From Nitrospirota bacterium (GTDB taxonomy: Bacteria > Nitrospirota > Thermodesulfovibrionia > Thermodesulfovibrionales > Dissulfurispiraceae), in NCBI GenBank assembly GCA_021791055.1, contig JAJYXI010000062.1:1-64000 (forward strand): a stretch of 64,000 nt of DNA, written 5' to 3'. The notes under the pieces were generated by a model. That model was not told where the DNA came from and did no database searches. It saw only the letters and a program-made list of their open reading frames with translations. The translations under genes and the position numbers were made by a program. Shown piece by piece: positions 49,577-59,300 of this stretch. Position 1 is the stretch's first letter, and each line of letters begins with the position of its first letter.

Positions 49577-49648
49577 ATGAAAGCTAAGAAGAATCTTATT
49601 GTTGTGGGTGACAGGGTTCTTGTAGAGATGGTGGAGGAGATTTCATGA
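49577..49648 (+). pseudogene. 5' fragment resembling a GroES-like co-chaperonin gene
   Basis: A 23-codon ORF, MKAKKNLIVVGDRVLVEMVEEIS, looks like the start of a GroES-related protein (cf. KKNLIVVGDRVLI- in longer homologues, from memory), but stops after the first strand. Its TGA overlaps the rmuC ATG. It is either a truncated gene whose remaining part was deleted when rmuC was joined, or a coupling leader. Confidence 0.5.
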
Positions 49649-51066
49649 CCGAAATAATATTTCTTATTATAGGATTAACATTAGGTGGAGTGGCTGTTTG
49701 GTTTGTTGCCAAATCACGCTTTCAAAAGACTTATTCAAGTCAGATAGTTGAGCTTGAGAGAAAGGCGAGCGGTGCGGATGCAAAAGTGGAGGAATTGAGA
49801 CAGCAGGTTCAGCAGAGGGAATCTGACATTAATCAGATCAGAAATGATCTTGATAATGAGAGGCAGCAAAGGATAGAGACCACAACCAGACTTGATGAGG
49901 CGCAGAAGAGGCTTGAGGATTCATACAAAAATCTCAATGAGCAGAAGGCGCTTATCGAAGTGATGAAGACCGAGCTGACAGATACATTCAAGGCACATGC
50001 ATCAGCAGCATTAAAGAGCAGTAATGAGGATTTCCTTAAGCTTGCATCGGAGCACCTTGGAAAGATACTTGCAGAGACAAAGGGCAAGTTGGGAGAGCAT
50101 AGAGAGGCGCTGGACGGAACCATAAAGCCGCTTCAGGATATGTTAAAGAGGTATGAGCAGCAGATAAAGGAGATAGAGGAGAGCAGGCATAAGAGTTTCG
50201 GCAGCCTCTCAGAGCAGTTGAGGTCATTATCGGTAATGCAGGAGCAATTGCAGAAGGAGACGAGCAATCTCGTTACTGTACTGAGAAGGCCGAAGGTGAG
50301 CGGCTCATGGGGTGAGATAGGTTTGAGGAGGGTTGCAGAGCTTGCAGGAATGACAGCCTATTGCGATTTCTATGAGCAGGAGTCTGTTTCCACAGATACA
50401 GGAAGATTGAGGCCTGATATGGTTGTGCGTCTCCCAAACGGCAGGGAGATAGTTGTCGATGCAAAGGCGCCTGTTGATGCTTATCTCAATGCAGTTTCTG
50501 CATCCTCTGAAGAGGAGAGGAAGAAGGCTATGAGCAATTACATAACTCAGGTCAGGAATCACATGAACACCCTGGGTTCAAAGGCATACTGGGATCAGTT
50601 TAAGCAGTCCCCTGAGATTGTTGTCATGTATCTCCCTGGAGAATCCTTTTTCAGCGCTGCATTGGAGCATGACCATAAATTGATAGAAGACGGAAGTGCT
50701 AAGAAGGTGATACTCTCAACGCCCACAACATTTATAGCCCTTTTAAAGGCGATAGCATATGGATGGCAGCAGGAGCAGGTTGCAAAGAGTGCGCAGGAGA
50801 TAAGTAATCTTGGCAAGGAATTATACGAGAGATTTTCCATTGTGCTGGAGCATTTCTCAAAGACAGGGCTTGCAATCAGGAAGGCTGTTGAATCTTATAA
50901 TGAAGGGGTGCGCTCTATGGAGTCGAGGCTTATCCCGTCTGTCAGGAAGTTCAAGGAGCTTGGTGTTTCGAGTCCAAAGGAGATAACATCTCCTGTTGAA
51001 ATCAGCCAGACAGCAAAGGGCATGGAGCATCTTGCACTGGAATTTGGCGATGATGAAAGCAGATAA
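49645..51066 (+). CDS. rmuC: DNA recombination protein RmuC
   Basis: A 473-residue RmuC: N-terminal membrane anchor (IIFLIIGLTLGGVAVWFVA), a long coiled coil (residues ~30-200) and a C-terminal PD-(D/E)xK-like nuclease domain with VSGSWGEIGLRRVAELAGM, LRPDMVVRLPNGREIVVDAKAP. It limits recombination between inverted repeats, which is notable in a genome so full of palindromes. A good GGAGGAG site precedes ATG 49645. Confidence 0.95.
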   Translation: MTEIIFLIIGLTLGGVAVWFVAKSRFQKTYSSQIVELERKASGADAKVEELRQQVQQRESDINQIRNDLDNERQQRIETTTRLDEAQKRLEDSYKNLNEQKALIEVMKTELTDTFKAHASAALKSSNEDFLKLASEHLGKILAETKGKLGEHREALDGTIKPLQDMLKRYEQQIKEIEESRHKSFGSLSEQLRSLSVMQEQLQKETSNLVTVLRRPKVSGSWGEIGLRRVAELAGMTAYCDFYEQESVSTDTGRLRPDMVVRLPNGREIVVDAKAPVDAYLNAVSASSEEERKKAMSNYITQVRNHMNTLGSKAYWDQFKQSPEIVVMYLPGESFFSAALEHDHKLIEDGSAKKVILSTPTTFIALLKAIAYGWQQEQVAKSAQEISNLGKELYERFSIVLEHFSKTGLAIRKAVESYNEGVRSMESRLIPSVRKFKELGVSSPKEITSPVEISQTAKGMEHLALEFGDDESR

Positions 51067-51070
51067 ATGA

Positions 51071-51112
51071 CATGGCAAATATGCCTCAAAGCCTTTCCAA
51101 TGCCATGCCATA
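51071..51112. repeat. Short palindrome carrying the TGCCTCAAAGCCTTT motif
   Basis: ATGGCA ... TGCCAT arms enclose TATGCCTCAAAGCCTTTCC. ATGCCTCAAAGCCTTT is identical to a stretch in the left arm of the element at 9789. It may be an internally deleted relative. Confidence 0.5.
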
Positions 51113-51133
51113 AATTCATAGTAGGAGGTTTCT

Positions 51134-51811
51134 GTGATTGAGGATCTAAGGAAGTCAGAGACATGGAGGGTGTTCAGGATACAGTCAGAGCTAGTGGAGG
51201 GCTTTGAGAACCTTTTCGAGCTTGGCCCTGCAGTTACCATATTTGGCAGCTCCAGGCTTGGCGAGGATTCATTCTATTATTATCAGGCTGTTAAAGTTGC
51301 TAAGATGCTCTCGGAGGCGGGTTTTTCTGTTATTACAGGCGGTGGCCCTGGGGTAATGGAGGCTGCGAATAAAGGGGCAAAGATGGGCAAGAGCAGATCT
51401 GTTGGTCTTAATATTCATCTTCCCCACGAACAGGTCCCTAATGAGTATCAGGACCTGACCATCTCCTTCAGATATTTCTTTGTGAGAAAACTGATGTTTA
51501 TAAAATACGCCATGGCATTTGTTATATTCCCCGGAGGGTTCGGCACTATGGACGAACTGTTCGAGGCGCTCACCCTTGTGCAGACAGGCAAGATAGAATC
51601 TTTTCCCATAATCCTTTTCGGAAGGGAATACTGGCAGGGGCTTATTGATTGGATGAAGAGCACACTTGTTTCAAACGGCACCATAGGCCGTGAGGATTTT
51701 GCCCTTTTTCATATCGTGGATGAGCCGCATGAGGTCTGTGAACTGTTAAAGGAGCATTACAGGGTCTTCGGCGGGCCTGTACCTATCGGCGAGTGCCAGA
51801 ATAGCAAATAA
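51134..51811 (+). CDS. LOG family protein (TIGR00730-type)
   Basis: A 225-residue lysine-decarboxylase-like Rossmann protein of the LOG family. Motifs: IFGSSRLGEDS, ITGGGPGVMEAANKGA and the PGGFGTMDELFE signature. LOG proteins release free bases from nucleoside monophosphates (cytokinin riboside monophosphate hydrolase activity); the bacterial substrate is likely a purine nucleotide. Start GTG 51134 after TAGGAGG. Confidence 0.93.
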   Translation: MIEDLRKSETWRVFRIQSELVEGFENLFELGPAVTIFGSSRLGEDSFYYYQAVKVAKMLSEAGFSVITGGGPGVMEAANKGAKMGKSRSVGLNIHLPHEQVPNEYQDLTISFRYFFVRKLMFIKYAMAFVIFPGGFGTMDELFEALTLVQTGKIESFPIILFGREYWQGLIDWMKSTLVSNGTIGREDFALFHIVDEPHEVCELLKEHYRVFGGPVPIGECQNSK

Positions 51812-51827
51812 AATAAAGCAAATAAAA

Positions 51828-51851
51828 TGGAGTAATGGAGTGTTGGAGTAA
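51828..51851 (+). repeat. Octamer array between LOG gene and trpD
   Basis: TGGAGTAA, TGGAGTGT, TGGAGTAA; the same octamer as at 37201 and inside mfd (59443). Confidence 0.8.
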
Positions 51852-51853
51852 TG

Positions 51854-52864
51854 TTATAATGAACTTGCAACTTTCTTGATTTCTTCCAGTTTATTGATGG
51901 CCTTTTTTGAATCAATAGTCTCTTCTGCCATCTCTTTTGCTGTCTTGAAGTCTGTTGCAAACCCTGCCACTACAATGGCTGCTGCTGAGTTCATTACCAC
52001 AACATCCCGCTTTGGCCCGGCTTCTCCATTGAGAATAGAGATTGTTATTTCTGCATTCATGTTTTTGTTCCCTCCTGCCAAATCCTTGCAGTCAGCCCTT
52101 TTAAATCCAAAATCCTCCGGTGTTATATAGGATGTTTCCACTTTGCCGTTTCTGTATCTCGAAACCCTTGTGCCGTCGCATATTGTTATCTCATCAAGTC
52201 CGTCCTCGCCATGAACAACCATTGCATCAACAGCACCAAGATTTCCGAGCACCGATGCGAGGGGCTCGGTCAACCTGTCCGCAAATACCCCTAATATCTG
52301 GCGCTTTGCATTTGCAGGATTCGTAAGTGGGCCGAGGATATTGAATATCGTCCTTATGCCTATTTCCCTGCGCGGGCCGATGGCGAACTTCATTGCCGGA
52401 TGGAATAATGGTGCAAAGAGAAAACCGAAGTTTGTCTCAAAAAGGCATTTTTCAACCTTTTCAGGGGGCAGTTCTATATTTACACCGAGGGCCTCAAGCA
52501 CATCGGCGCTCCCTGACTGGCTCGATACAGAGCGGTTCCCGTGCTTTGCAACAGGAACGCCTGATGCAGCAACAACAATGGCAGTGGTTGTCGAGATATT
52601 AAATGTTCCAGACATGTCTCCGCCTGTGCCGCATGTGTCGATAACACCTTCAGGGGCATTGATCTTAGTTGCCTTCTCCCTCATTATCCTTGCAGCGGCT
52701 GTTATCTCTTCTATTGTTTCGCCCTTTATTCTTAAGGCTGTTAGGAATGCGCCTATCTGTGCGTCTGTTGCCCTTCCTTCCATTATCTCTGTCATGCACT
52801 CTGCCATCTCTGATTCAGAAAGGCTTATGTTCTGGATTATGATGCTTATGGCTTCCTTTATCAT
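51854..52864 (-). CDS. trpD: Anthranilate phosphoribosyltransferase
   Basis: A 336-residue TrpD, transferring phosphoribose to anthranilate. Motifs: the PRPP-binding DTCGTGGDMSGTFNIST, KHGNRSVSSQSGSADVLEALG, NILGPLTNPA and VHGEDGLDEIT. It follows trpG with no gap, completing trpE-trpG-trpD. trpC, F, B and A are not in the window. Confidence 0.96.
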   Translation of the reverse strand: MIKEAISIIIQNISLSESEMAECMTEIMEGRATDAQIGAFLTALRIKGETIEEITAAARIMREKATKINAPEGVIDTCGTGGDMSGTFNISTTTAIVVAASGVPVAKHGNRSVSSQSGSADVLEALGVNIELPPEKVEKCLFETNFGFLFAPLFHPAMKFAIGPRREIGIRTIFNILGPLTNPANAKRQILGVFADRLTEPLASVLGNLGAVDAMVVHGEDGLDEITICDGTRVSRYRNGKVETSYITPEDFGFKRADCKDLAGGNKNMNAEITISILNGEAGPKRDVVVMNSAAAIVVAGFATDFKTAKEMAEETIDSKKAINKLEEIKKVASSL

Positions 52865-53464
52865 CTATCTTTCCCCTCTACGAGCCATCGGCAGTTTTAT
52901 GAAATTCCTCAAAAGGTCTTTGCCCACAGTGGTGAGTATGGATTCGGGATGGAACTGTACGCCCTCTATTATGAACTCCTTGTGCCTTACCCCCATTATT
53001 ATCCCATTGTCTCTGTTTCCATCGCTCCATGCAGTTATTTCAAGGCAGTCCGGGATGGTCTCCCGCTTGATTACGAGCGAATGGTATCTTGTCGCTTCGA
53101 ACGGATTGGGAAGTCCTTCAAATATTGTCTTGCCATCATGATATACGAGTGATGTCTTTCCGTGCATCAGATTTGGCGCCCTGACAATCTCTCCGCCAAA
53201 GGCAGCGCCGATGGACTGATGCCCGAGGCATACGCCCAAAATTGGGATTTTGCCTGCGAAGTGTTTTATAACATCAATGGATATTCCTGCCTCTTTTGGC
53301 GTGCATGGTCCTGGAGATATGACAATCCTTTCTGGCTTCATTTTTTCTATGTCTTCAATGGTTATCTTATCGTTTCTGTATACCAGGACATCCTCACCCA
53401 GCTCTCCAAGATACTGGACGAGGTTGTATGTGAAAGAGTCGTAGTTGTCTATCATCAAAAGCAT
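52865..53464 (-). CDS. trpG: Anthranilate synthase glutamine amidotransferase component
   Basis: A 199-residue class I glutamine amidotransferase starting [19 protein letters not shown] at ATG 53464, behind GGGAGGC; the track ORF starts 18 codons earlier within trpE. Catalytic triad: GVCLGHQS (Cys), and HPES near the end (His, Glu). It supplies ammonia to TrpE and may also serve PabB. Confidence 0.95.
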   Translation of the reverse strand: MLLMIDNYDSFTYNLVQYLGELGEDVLVYRNDKITIEDIEKMKPERIVISPGPCTPKEAGISIDVIKHFAGKIPILGVCLGHQSIGAAFGGEIVRAPNLMHGKTSLVYHDGKTIFEGLPNPFEATRYHSLVIKRETIPDCLEITAWSDGNRDNGIIMGVRHKEFIIEGVQFHPESILTTVGKDLLRNFIKLPMARRGER

Positions 53465-53474
53465 ATTGCCTCCC

Positions 53475-54995
53475 TTAATTCTTTTCAGGGGGTTTTCGCA
53501 AGGAGAATGGAATCCCACTTGCGTGCTCCACTGCCTTCATCATTGCCATTGCCTTGTTTAGTGTCTCCATGTATTCGTTCTCAGGCACAGAATCGGCAAC
53601 TATGCCGGCTCCTGCCTGAACATATACCTTGCCGTCTTTTATAATAAGCGTCCTTATTGTGATGCATGTATCCATATTGCCTGAATATCCGAAATATCCC
53701 ACTGCCCCTGCATATGCCCCTCTCTTTGTGGGTTCCAGTTCTTCTATGATCTCCATTGCCCTGACCTTCGGCGCTCCTGACACAGTGCCGGCAGGGAAAC
53801 ATGCCCTGAATACATCAAAGGCATCGAGACCCTTCTTGAGCCTGCCTTCCACATTCGAAACTATGTGCATCACGTGGCTGTAACGCTCTACCGTCATCAG
53901 CTCTGTAACCTTTACAGAGCCTATCTCTGCGACCCTTCCCACATCATTCCTGCCGAGGTCAACGAGCATTATATGCTCTGCTATTTCCTTCGGGTCTTTC
54001 TTCAAATCCTCCTCAAGGGCTTTATCCTCTTCTTCGGTCTCTCCTCTTTTTCTTGTACCTGCAATTGGCCTCAGTGTTAGCTTATCGCCTTCAAGCCTCA
54101 CAAGGATTTCTGGAGAAGAGCCGACGATCTGTGACTCTCCTATATCGAGGTAATACATATACGGCGATGGATTTATTATCCTTAGGGTGCGGTAAATGTC
54201 AAATGGTGAAGTGCTTGTTTTCCTCTCAAATCTTTGAGATAAGACCACCTGCACTATATCACCTGACATTACATACTCTTTTGCCTTTTCAACGGCATTC
54301 AGAAAATTATCCTTTGAGAAGTTAGACGAAAATCCCGTAGAAGATGTGGGCGTTTCAAATTTGGAGGTTGGAAGAAAGACTTCTGACTTCTGACTCCTGA
54401 CTTCTGACTTCAGTTCATCTATGATTTTATCTATCCGCTCCTCTGCACTGTCATATGCCTCTTTAATATCCATTCCTTCTGTGTGTGTGTTGCATACAAC
54501 CTTTATTGTTTGTTTGAGATTGTCGAATATAAGGACTGTGTCAGCAAGCATAAGAAATATGTCAGGCATATCAATGGATGGCTTTTGGATGTCCGGCACT
54601 CTCTCGAAGAACTTCACAACATCGTATCCTATATAACCTACAAGCCCGCCTGAAAACCTTGGTAATCCTTTCACATTCACAGGTTTGAACTTCGACAGAA
54701 CATCCTTTATAACAATTAAAGGGTCATCGGTCTTTATATGAGAGACAGTGCTGCCGTTTCTTATCTCGGTTTTCTTGCCCATGCATGTTATTGTCATCGA
54801 CGGTTCTATGCCGATAAATGAGTATCTCGCCCATTTTTCGCCGCCGACAACGCTTTCTAAGAGAAATGACGGCCTTTTGTTCAGCTTGAGAAAGGCGCTT
54901 ACAGGAGTCTCGACATCTCCGAGTATCTCTTTATAAACAGGAATCAGATTGCCCTGTTTGGATAACTCTTTAAATTCATTAAGGTCCAAATTCAT
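53475..54995 (-). CDS. trpE: Anthranilate synthase component I
   Basis: A 506-residue chorismate-utilising enzyme with [11 protein letters not shown] near the N-terminus, the [13 protein letters not shown]-type [44 protein letters not shown] and [19 protein letters not shown] heptamer array inserts [13 protein letters not shown] between the two halves (after RIDKIIDE). No clear attenuator or trp leader peptide could be seen upstream of 54995. Confidence 0.96.
   Translation of the reverse strand: MNLDLNEFKELSKQGNLIPVYKEILGDVETPVSAFLKLNKRPSFLLESVVGGEKWARYSFIGIEPSMTITCMGKKTEIRNGSTVSHIKTDDPLIVIKDVLSKFKPVNVKGLPRFSGGLVGYIGYDVVKFFERVPDIQKPSIDMPDIFLMLADTVLIFDNLKQTIKVVCNTHTEGMDIKEAYDSAEERIDKIIDELKSEVRSQKSEVFLPTSKFETPTSSTGFSSNFSKDNFLNAVEKAKEYVMSGDIVQVVLSQRFERKTSTSPFDIYRTLRIINPSPYMYYLDIGESQIVGSSPEILVRLEGDKLTLRPIAGTRKRGETEEEDKALEEDLKKDPKEIAEHIMLVDLGRNDVGRVAEIGSVKVTELMTVERYSHVMHIVSNVEGRLKKGLDAFDVFRACFPAGTVSGAPKVRAMEIIEELEPTKRGAYAGAVGYFGYSGNMDTCITIRTLIIKDGKVYVQAGAGIVADSVPENEYMETLNKAMAMMKAVEHASGIPFSLRKPPEKN
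54378..54416 (-). repeat. In-frame heptamer array in trpE (AGTCAGR)
   Basis: On the coding strand five units of AGTCAGA/AGTCAGG, encoding [11 protein letters not shown]. It is the same unit as in mnmA, whose array encodes [10 protein letters not shown]. Confidence 0.9.
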
Positions 54996-55079
54996 TTTTT
55001 TATTTTAATGGATTCGTCTGTTTTTAGCAATTGACATAGTTTACACGATTATGATAAGTTTTCCTGTTATCAATTAATT

Positions 55080-55155
55080 GCGGGTGTAGCTCAGTTGGTA
55101 GAGCACAACCTTGCCAAGGTTGGGGTCGCGGGTTCGAATCCCGTCGCCCGCTCCA
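55080..55155 (+). tRNA. tRNA-Gly (anticodon GCC)
   Basis: GCGGGTG pairs with CGCCCGC; the D-arm contains AGCTCAGTTGGTAGAGC, the anticodon stem-loop is CCTTGCCAAGG with GCC, and the T-arm has GGTTCGAATCC. CCA is encoded. TTGACA lies at 55031-55036, although the matching -10 is weak. Confidence 0.97.
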
Positions 55156-55165
55156 TTCTCCCCCT

Positions 55166-55241
55166 GGCGGCGTACCCAAGTGGCTAAGGGAGAGGTCTGC
55201 AAAACCTCGATGCAGCGGTTCGAATCCGCTCGCCGCCTCCA
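55166..55241 (+). tRNA. tRNA-Cys (anticodon GCA)
   Basis: GGCGGCG pairs with CGCCGCC; anticodon stem-loop AGGTCTGCAAAACCT with GCA; T-arm GCGGTTCGAATCCGC; CCA encoded. It lies 10 bases after tRNA-Gly and is surely co-transcribed with it. Confidence 0.97.
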
Positions 55242-55315
55242 AAATTACAGGTTGACTTTTTACAGGCGAATGTGTCATTCTAACCCTTGAAGTTTTAGAA
55301 GTTTTTGTAATTGAT

Positions 55316-55354
55316 GAGGCCACAAAGACTTTTAGCTTTGTGGCCTCTTTTTTT
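55316..55354 (+). terminator. Rho-independent terminator after the tRNA pair
   Basis: GAGGCCACAAAG and CTTTGTGGCCTC form a perfect 12-bp stem followed by eight T. It lies between tRNA-Cys and the cold shock gene. Confidence 0.93.
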
Positions 55355-55402
55355 GTTTAGGCTTTTTTCTGAAACTTTAGTTCATAAGAAGGAGGCAGTA
55401 AG

Positions 55403-55603
55403 ATGGCTAATGGAACAGTGAAGTGGTTCAACGAATCCAAGGGCTTTGGCTTTATCACAGCCGAAGATGGCAGTGATGTGTTTGTCCACTATTCTTCCAT
55501 CCAGAGCAATGGATTCAAATCCCTTGCTGAGGGTGAGTCAGTCAGCTTTGATATTGAGAAGGGTCCGAAAGGTCCTAAGGCAATCAATGTAGTAAAGCTA
55601 TAA
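55403..55603 (+). CDS. Cold shock protein (CspA family)
   Basis: A 66-residue CSD protein: [20 protein letters not shown] with RNP1 and DVFVHYSSI with RNP2. It binds single-stranded RNA as a chaperone. GAAGGAGG precedes the ATG. The 5' leader is short (about 45 bases from the previous terminator), so a long thermosensing leader is not present. It is monocistronic, with a strong terminator. Confidence 0.96.
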   Translation: MANGTVKWFNESKGFGFITAEDGSDVFVHYSSIQSNGFKSLAEGESVSFDIEKGPKGPKAINVVKL

Positions 55604-55614
55604 TTGACCGAGAG

Positions 55615-55652
55615 AACAGGCCATCTGCTGTAGCAGATGGCCTGTTTTTTTT
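55615..55652 (+). terminator. Rho-independent terminator after csp
   Basis: AACAGGCCATCTGCT and AGCAGATGGCCTGTT form a perfect 15-bp stem with a two-base loop, followed by eight T. It could also stop the convergent TPR gene. Confidence 0.93.
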
Positions 55653-56367
55653 AATACCTCATTATTTCGAGATAATCCCTGAAATCACTCTCTTCATCTC
55701 CCTTTGAAGTAAGGAGCTTTTGTTTAATATCCTCTATGAATTTTTTCTTATCCCCTTTATATGCGGTGTCTATTTCTATCGCCCTCGCAATTATTGCTGC
55801 GGCATCCCCATACCTGCTTTCCCTGTTGTATGCAAGCGCCAACCCATAATACGGCAATGGAAATAGAGGCACCCTTTTAATAGCATCCTTAAAAGCGTTT
55901 ATTGCCGGTTCGTACTGCCCAACTCTGTAATAGGCCATCCCGAGATTATAAAAGGCCATTTCAGGAGTCTGGTACAGAGGATTTAACAATGCCTTTTTAA
56001 AGGCTTCTATGGACTCGGTCCATTGCCCTCTTCTCGAATATGTTACTCCAAGGTGGTTGTAAGCTTCAGAAAATTCAGAATCGATGGACACCGCCCTTAA
56101 AAAGAGGTCTTTTGCCTTTTCGAATTCTTCCAGATGGAGATAAACAAGACCAAGGCTGTTAAGGATCTCTTTGTTGTCAGGGGAAATCTGATATGCCTTT
56201 TGAAGTTCAACAAATGCTGCCTGAATATTTCCTTCATTCAGGTGTGAAATGCCCATTGTATAATGAAAATCAGCTTCCTTCTGATGTTCGACAGGAGCTG
56301 TAACGCAACCACTCAGAAAGACAAGTAAGAAGTAAGAAGTAAGAAGTAAGAAGTTTTTATTCATCAT
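55651..56367 (-). CDS. TPR lipoprotein (PilF/PilW-like)
   Basis: A 238-residue lipoprotein: the signal peptide NFLLLTSYFLLVFLSGC ends in a lipobox (Cys ~21), followed by five or so TPR units (e.g. HYTMGISHLNEGNIQAAFVE, NSLGLVYLHLEEFEKAKDLF, NHLGVTYSRRGQWTESIEAF). The architecture recalls PilF/PilW, the type IV pilus secretin pilotins, but no pilus genes are nearby. The signal peptide's hydrophobic core is encoded by four perfect heptamers. It lies downstream of mfd on the same strand. Confidence 0.85.
   Translation of the reverse strand: MMNKNFLLLTSYFLLVFLSGCVTAPVEHQKEADFHYTMGISHLNEGNIQAAFVELQKAYQISPDNKEILNSLGLVYLHLEEFEKAKDLFLRAVSIDSEFSEAYNHLGVTYSRRGQWTESIEAFKKALLNPLYQTPEMAFYNLGMAYYRVGQYEPAINAFKDAIKRVPLFPLPYYGLALAYNRESRYGDAAAIIARAIEIDTAYKGDKKKFIEDIKQKLLTSKGDEESDFRDYLEIMRY
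56323..56354 (-). repeat. Heptamer array encoding the TPR lipoprotein signal peptide (AAGTAAG)
   Basis: Four exact AAGTAAG units (plus strand), read on the coding strand as CTTCTTACTTCTTA..., giving FLLLTSYFLLV. Confidence 0.93.
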
Positions 56368-56382
56368 GGTTTTCAGTTTAAA

Positions 56383-59300
56383 TCATTTTGACAATCTTGT
56401 CCATAGTAACTGCAGTGTATCTTCAACCTTTATTATTGCATCACTTGATGAAATTCCACGCGTATCCATTTCAAATCCATCCGGTAAAAATCGAATTCCA
56501 CTTTCCCTCTTCTGTATGTTAAATAGGGCTTTTAAAAGGTTATCAAAGAAGTTTTCAGGAATTTTGTATTTATCCTCAGAGTCAGAAATAAAAGAAAACC
56601 TGTATCTGCCGTCTATATCTGAAACCGTTGAGATGTTTAAAAGCCTCGCTAATATTTTTATCTCTATGACATGCATGAGATTATTCACCTCCTCGGGCAT
56701 GCTGCCGAATCTGTCGATGAGTTCATCCCGTAGTTCTGATAGCAAGTCGAGATTTTTTACAGATGATATCCTCCTGTAAATACTAAGTCTAAGCGTAATG
56801 TCAGGGATGTAATCCTCAGGAATGAATGCAGAAAGCCTGAGCCTTATCTGAGGCTCTATATCTTCCTTAATCGTTTCTCCCTTAAGCTCTGAAACAGACT
56901 TTTCGAGCATCTCCATGTACATGTCAAAACCAACTTTGTAGATATGACCCGACTGCTCTGCGCCGAGGAGGTTGCCTGCTCCCCTTATCTCGAGGTCTTT
57001 TAATGCAAGCCTGAATCCTGCGCCTAAGTAGCTCATCTCCTGTATTGCCTGAAGCCTCTTTTTAGCCTCATCAGTGATTATGTCTTCGCCCGGGATGAGA
57101 AAATATGCGTATCCCTGTGTGCTTCCCCTTCCGACTCTTCCCCTGAGCTGATATAAGTCTGAGAGTCCGAATGTATCTGCCCTGTTTACGATTATTGTGT
57201 TGGCTGCCGTAATATCAAGCCCTGCACCGATTATTGCTGTGCATACGAGGACATTTATTTCTTTGTTCAGGAACTTCAGCATAACATTTTCTATATCAGA
57301 CTCCCTCATCTGTCCGTGTGCTATTGATATTTTTGCATAATGGGCGAGCTTTTTGATGTAATCTGATATTTTTTCTATATCCTTTATCCTGTTATGGACA
57401 AAGAAAACCTGCCCATGCCGCAGCAGTTCTCTCTCTATCGCCTCTTTTATTGTCCTGTCATTGAATGTTGTAACAGTGCTTCTTACTGCAAGTCGTTCCT
57501 CAGGAGGTGTCTCTATGGTGCACATCTCCTTTATCCCTGAAATAGACATGTGGAGGGTCCTCGGAATAGGCGTTGCAGTAAGGGTAAGGACATCAACTCC
57601 TTTTTTGAGCTCTTTCAGCCTCTCCTTTTGTGCGACTCCAAACCTGTGCTCTTCATCTATGACCAGAAGTCCCAAGTCATGGAACTGGATTTTTTTATTC
57701 AAAAGCATGTGTGTGCCTATAACTACATCGACCTCTCCGTTTGCGATTGCCTTTATGGAATTTTTCATATCGTTTTTGTTTTTAAATCTGCTGAGATAGT
57801 CTATTGTCACAGGAAATCCTGAAAACCTTGCCCTGAATGTCCTGAAGTGCTGCTCGGCTAATAAAGTGGTAGGCACGAGTACAGCCGCCTGTTTTCCGTC
57901 ATAGACCGCCCTGAATGCAGCTCTGACAGCCACCTCTGTTTTTCCATATCCGACATCTCCGCAGAGGAGCATATCCATAGGCAATGCAGAATGCATATGT
58001 TTTTTTATTTCATCGATGGCCCTTGTTTGGTCGGGGGTTTCTTCGTATGGGAAGAAGTCGTCAAACTCCCTGTGCATCGGCGTGTCTTCGCTGAATTTAA
58101 AACCCCTCGCAATTCTCCTCTCTGCATACAGCTTGAGGAGCTTCTCTGCCATCTCCTTGATTCCCTTTTTTACCTTTTGTTTTGTCCTGAGCCATGTTTT
58201 GCTGCCGAGCCTCTCGATGGACGGGATATGCCCTTCTGCAGCGCTGTATTTCTGCAGCCTGTCTATGCTGTGGAACGGGACATATAACCTGCCGTTTGCA
58301 TACTCGATTGCTATGAGGTCTTGCTCATAGTCCTCTGTTTTTTGTCTTTGAAGCCCGGTAAATTTTCCTATGCCGTGGTCTTTGTGCACGACAAAATCTC
58401 CGGGCTTTAGGTCATCAATGCTGAGGAGAAGCCTTGAGATCTTTGATTTCTTTATGGGTCTGTATGAAGGCCTCTCGCCAAATATTTCTCTGTCTGTGAG
58501 TATTAAAAGTTCAGGGAGATTTATCCCTGAGGATAGCCTGCCTGTGGTTATGCAAAACCTTCCTTCATAGGACTTTAAGTCTTGTTTATCTACTACTGGC
58601 GCTACAATACCGCCGTCTGACATAATCTCCTTGAGCCGCTCTGCCTGCGCCCCTGATGAAAGTACAGCTATAATCTGTTTTTCTGTTTTTAACAGCGCAT
58701 CCGGGATTTCGTCTATACCCTTTCTTTCCTCAGGAAGGATTCCCATTCCCTTGATTGTCATTTCACCCGAATCAATCCCTTCGCCAATAAAGGGAAGATG
58801 CGAAAAGGTGATGAGTTTAGAGTTATGAGTTAAGAGTTTAGAATTTAGATCTGATAATGCAATATCCTTCAATGCCTCTGAATTCAGAAAAATATCTATA
58901 TCCCTGATTTTTAGTAATTCATTTAGTAAATCAGTTTTTATCTCTACATCCCGAACTCCTAACTCTGAACTCTTAACTCCTGGTTCTTCGGCAGGAAAAA
59001 TCTCTATGCTGTTTATCTCTTTTATTGACCTCTGTGTCTCGATGTCAAAAGTCCTTATGAGGTCTATCTCATCTCCGAAAAACTCCACCCTCACAGGAGA
59101 GTCCTCTGTTACAGGATATACATCAAAGAGCCATCCCCTCTGGCTGTATTCACCCTTTTCCATCACAACGCTCACATTTCTGTAGCCGTGTGATGCAAGC
59201 CATCCCTCCAGTTTCTCCCTTCCGATCTCCATTCCCCTTTTGAGTTTTAAGATGCTGTTTTCTATTTCAGAGATGTTGAAGCCGGTGTGGTATGCATCTT

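Noticed and set aside
51854-54995. Complete trp operon
   Set aside because: Only trpE, trpG and trpD are present; the next gene downstream is LOG on the opposite strand, so trpCFBA must lie elsewhere.
55024-55323. 99-residue minus-strand ORF
   Set aside because: It is the reverse complement of the tRNA-Gly and tRNA-Cys genes, a common false annotation.
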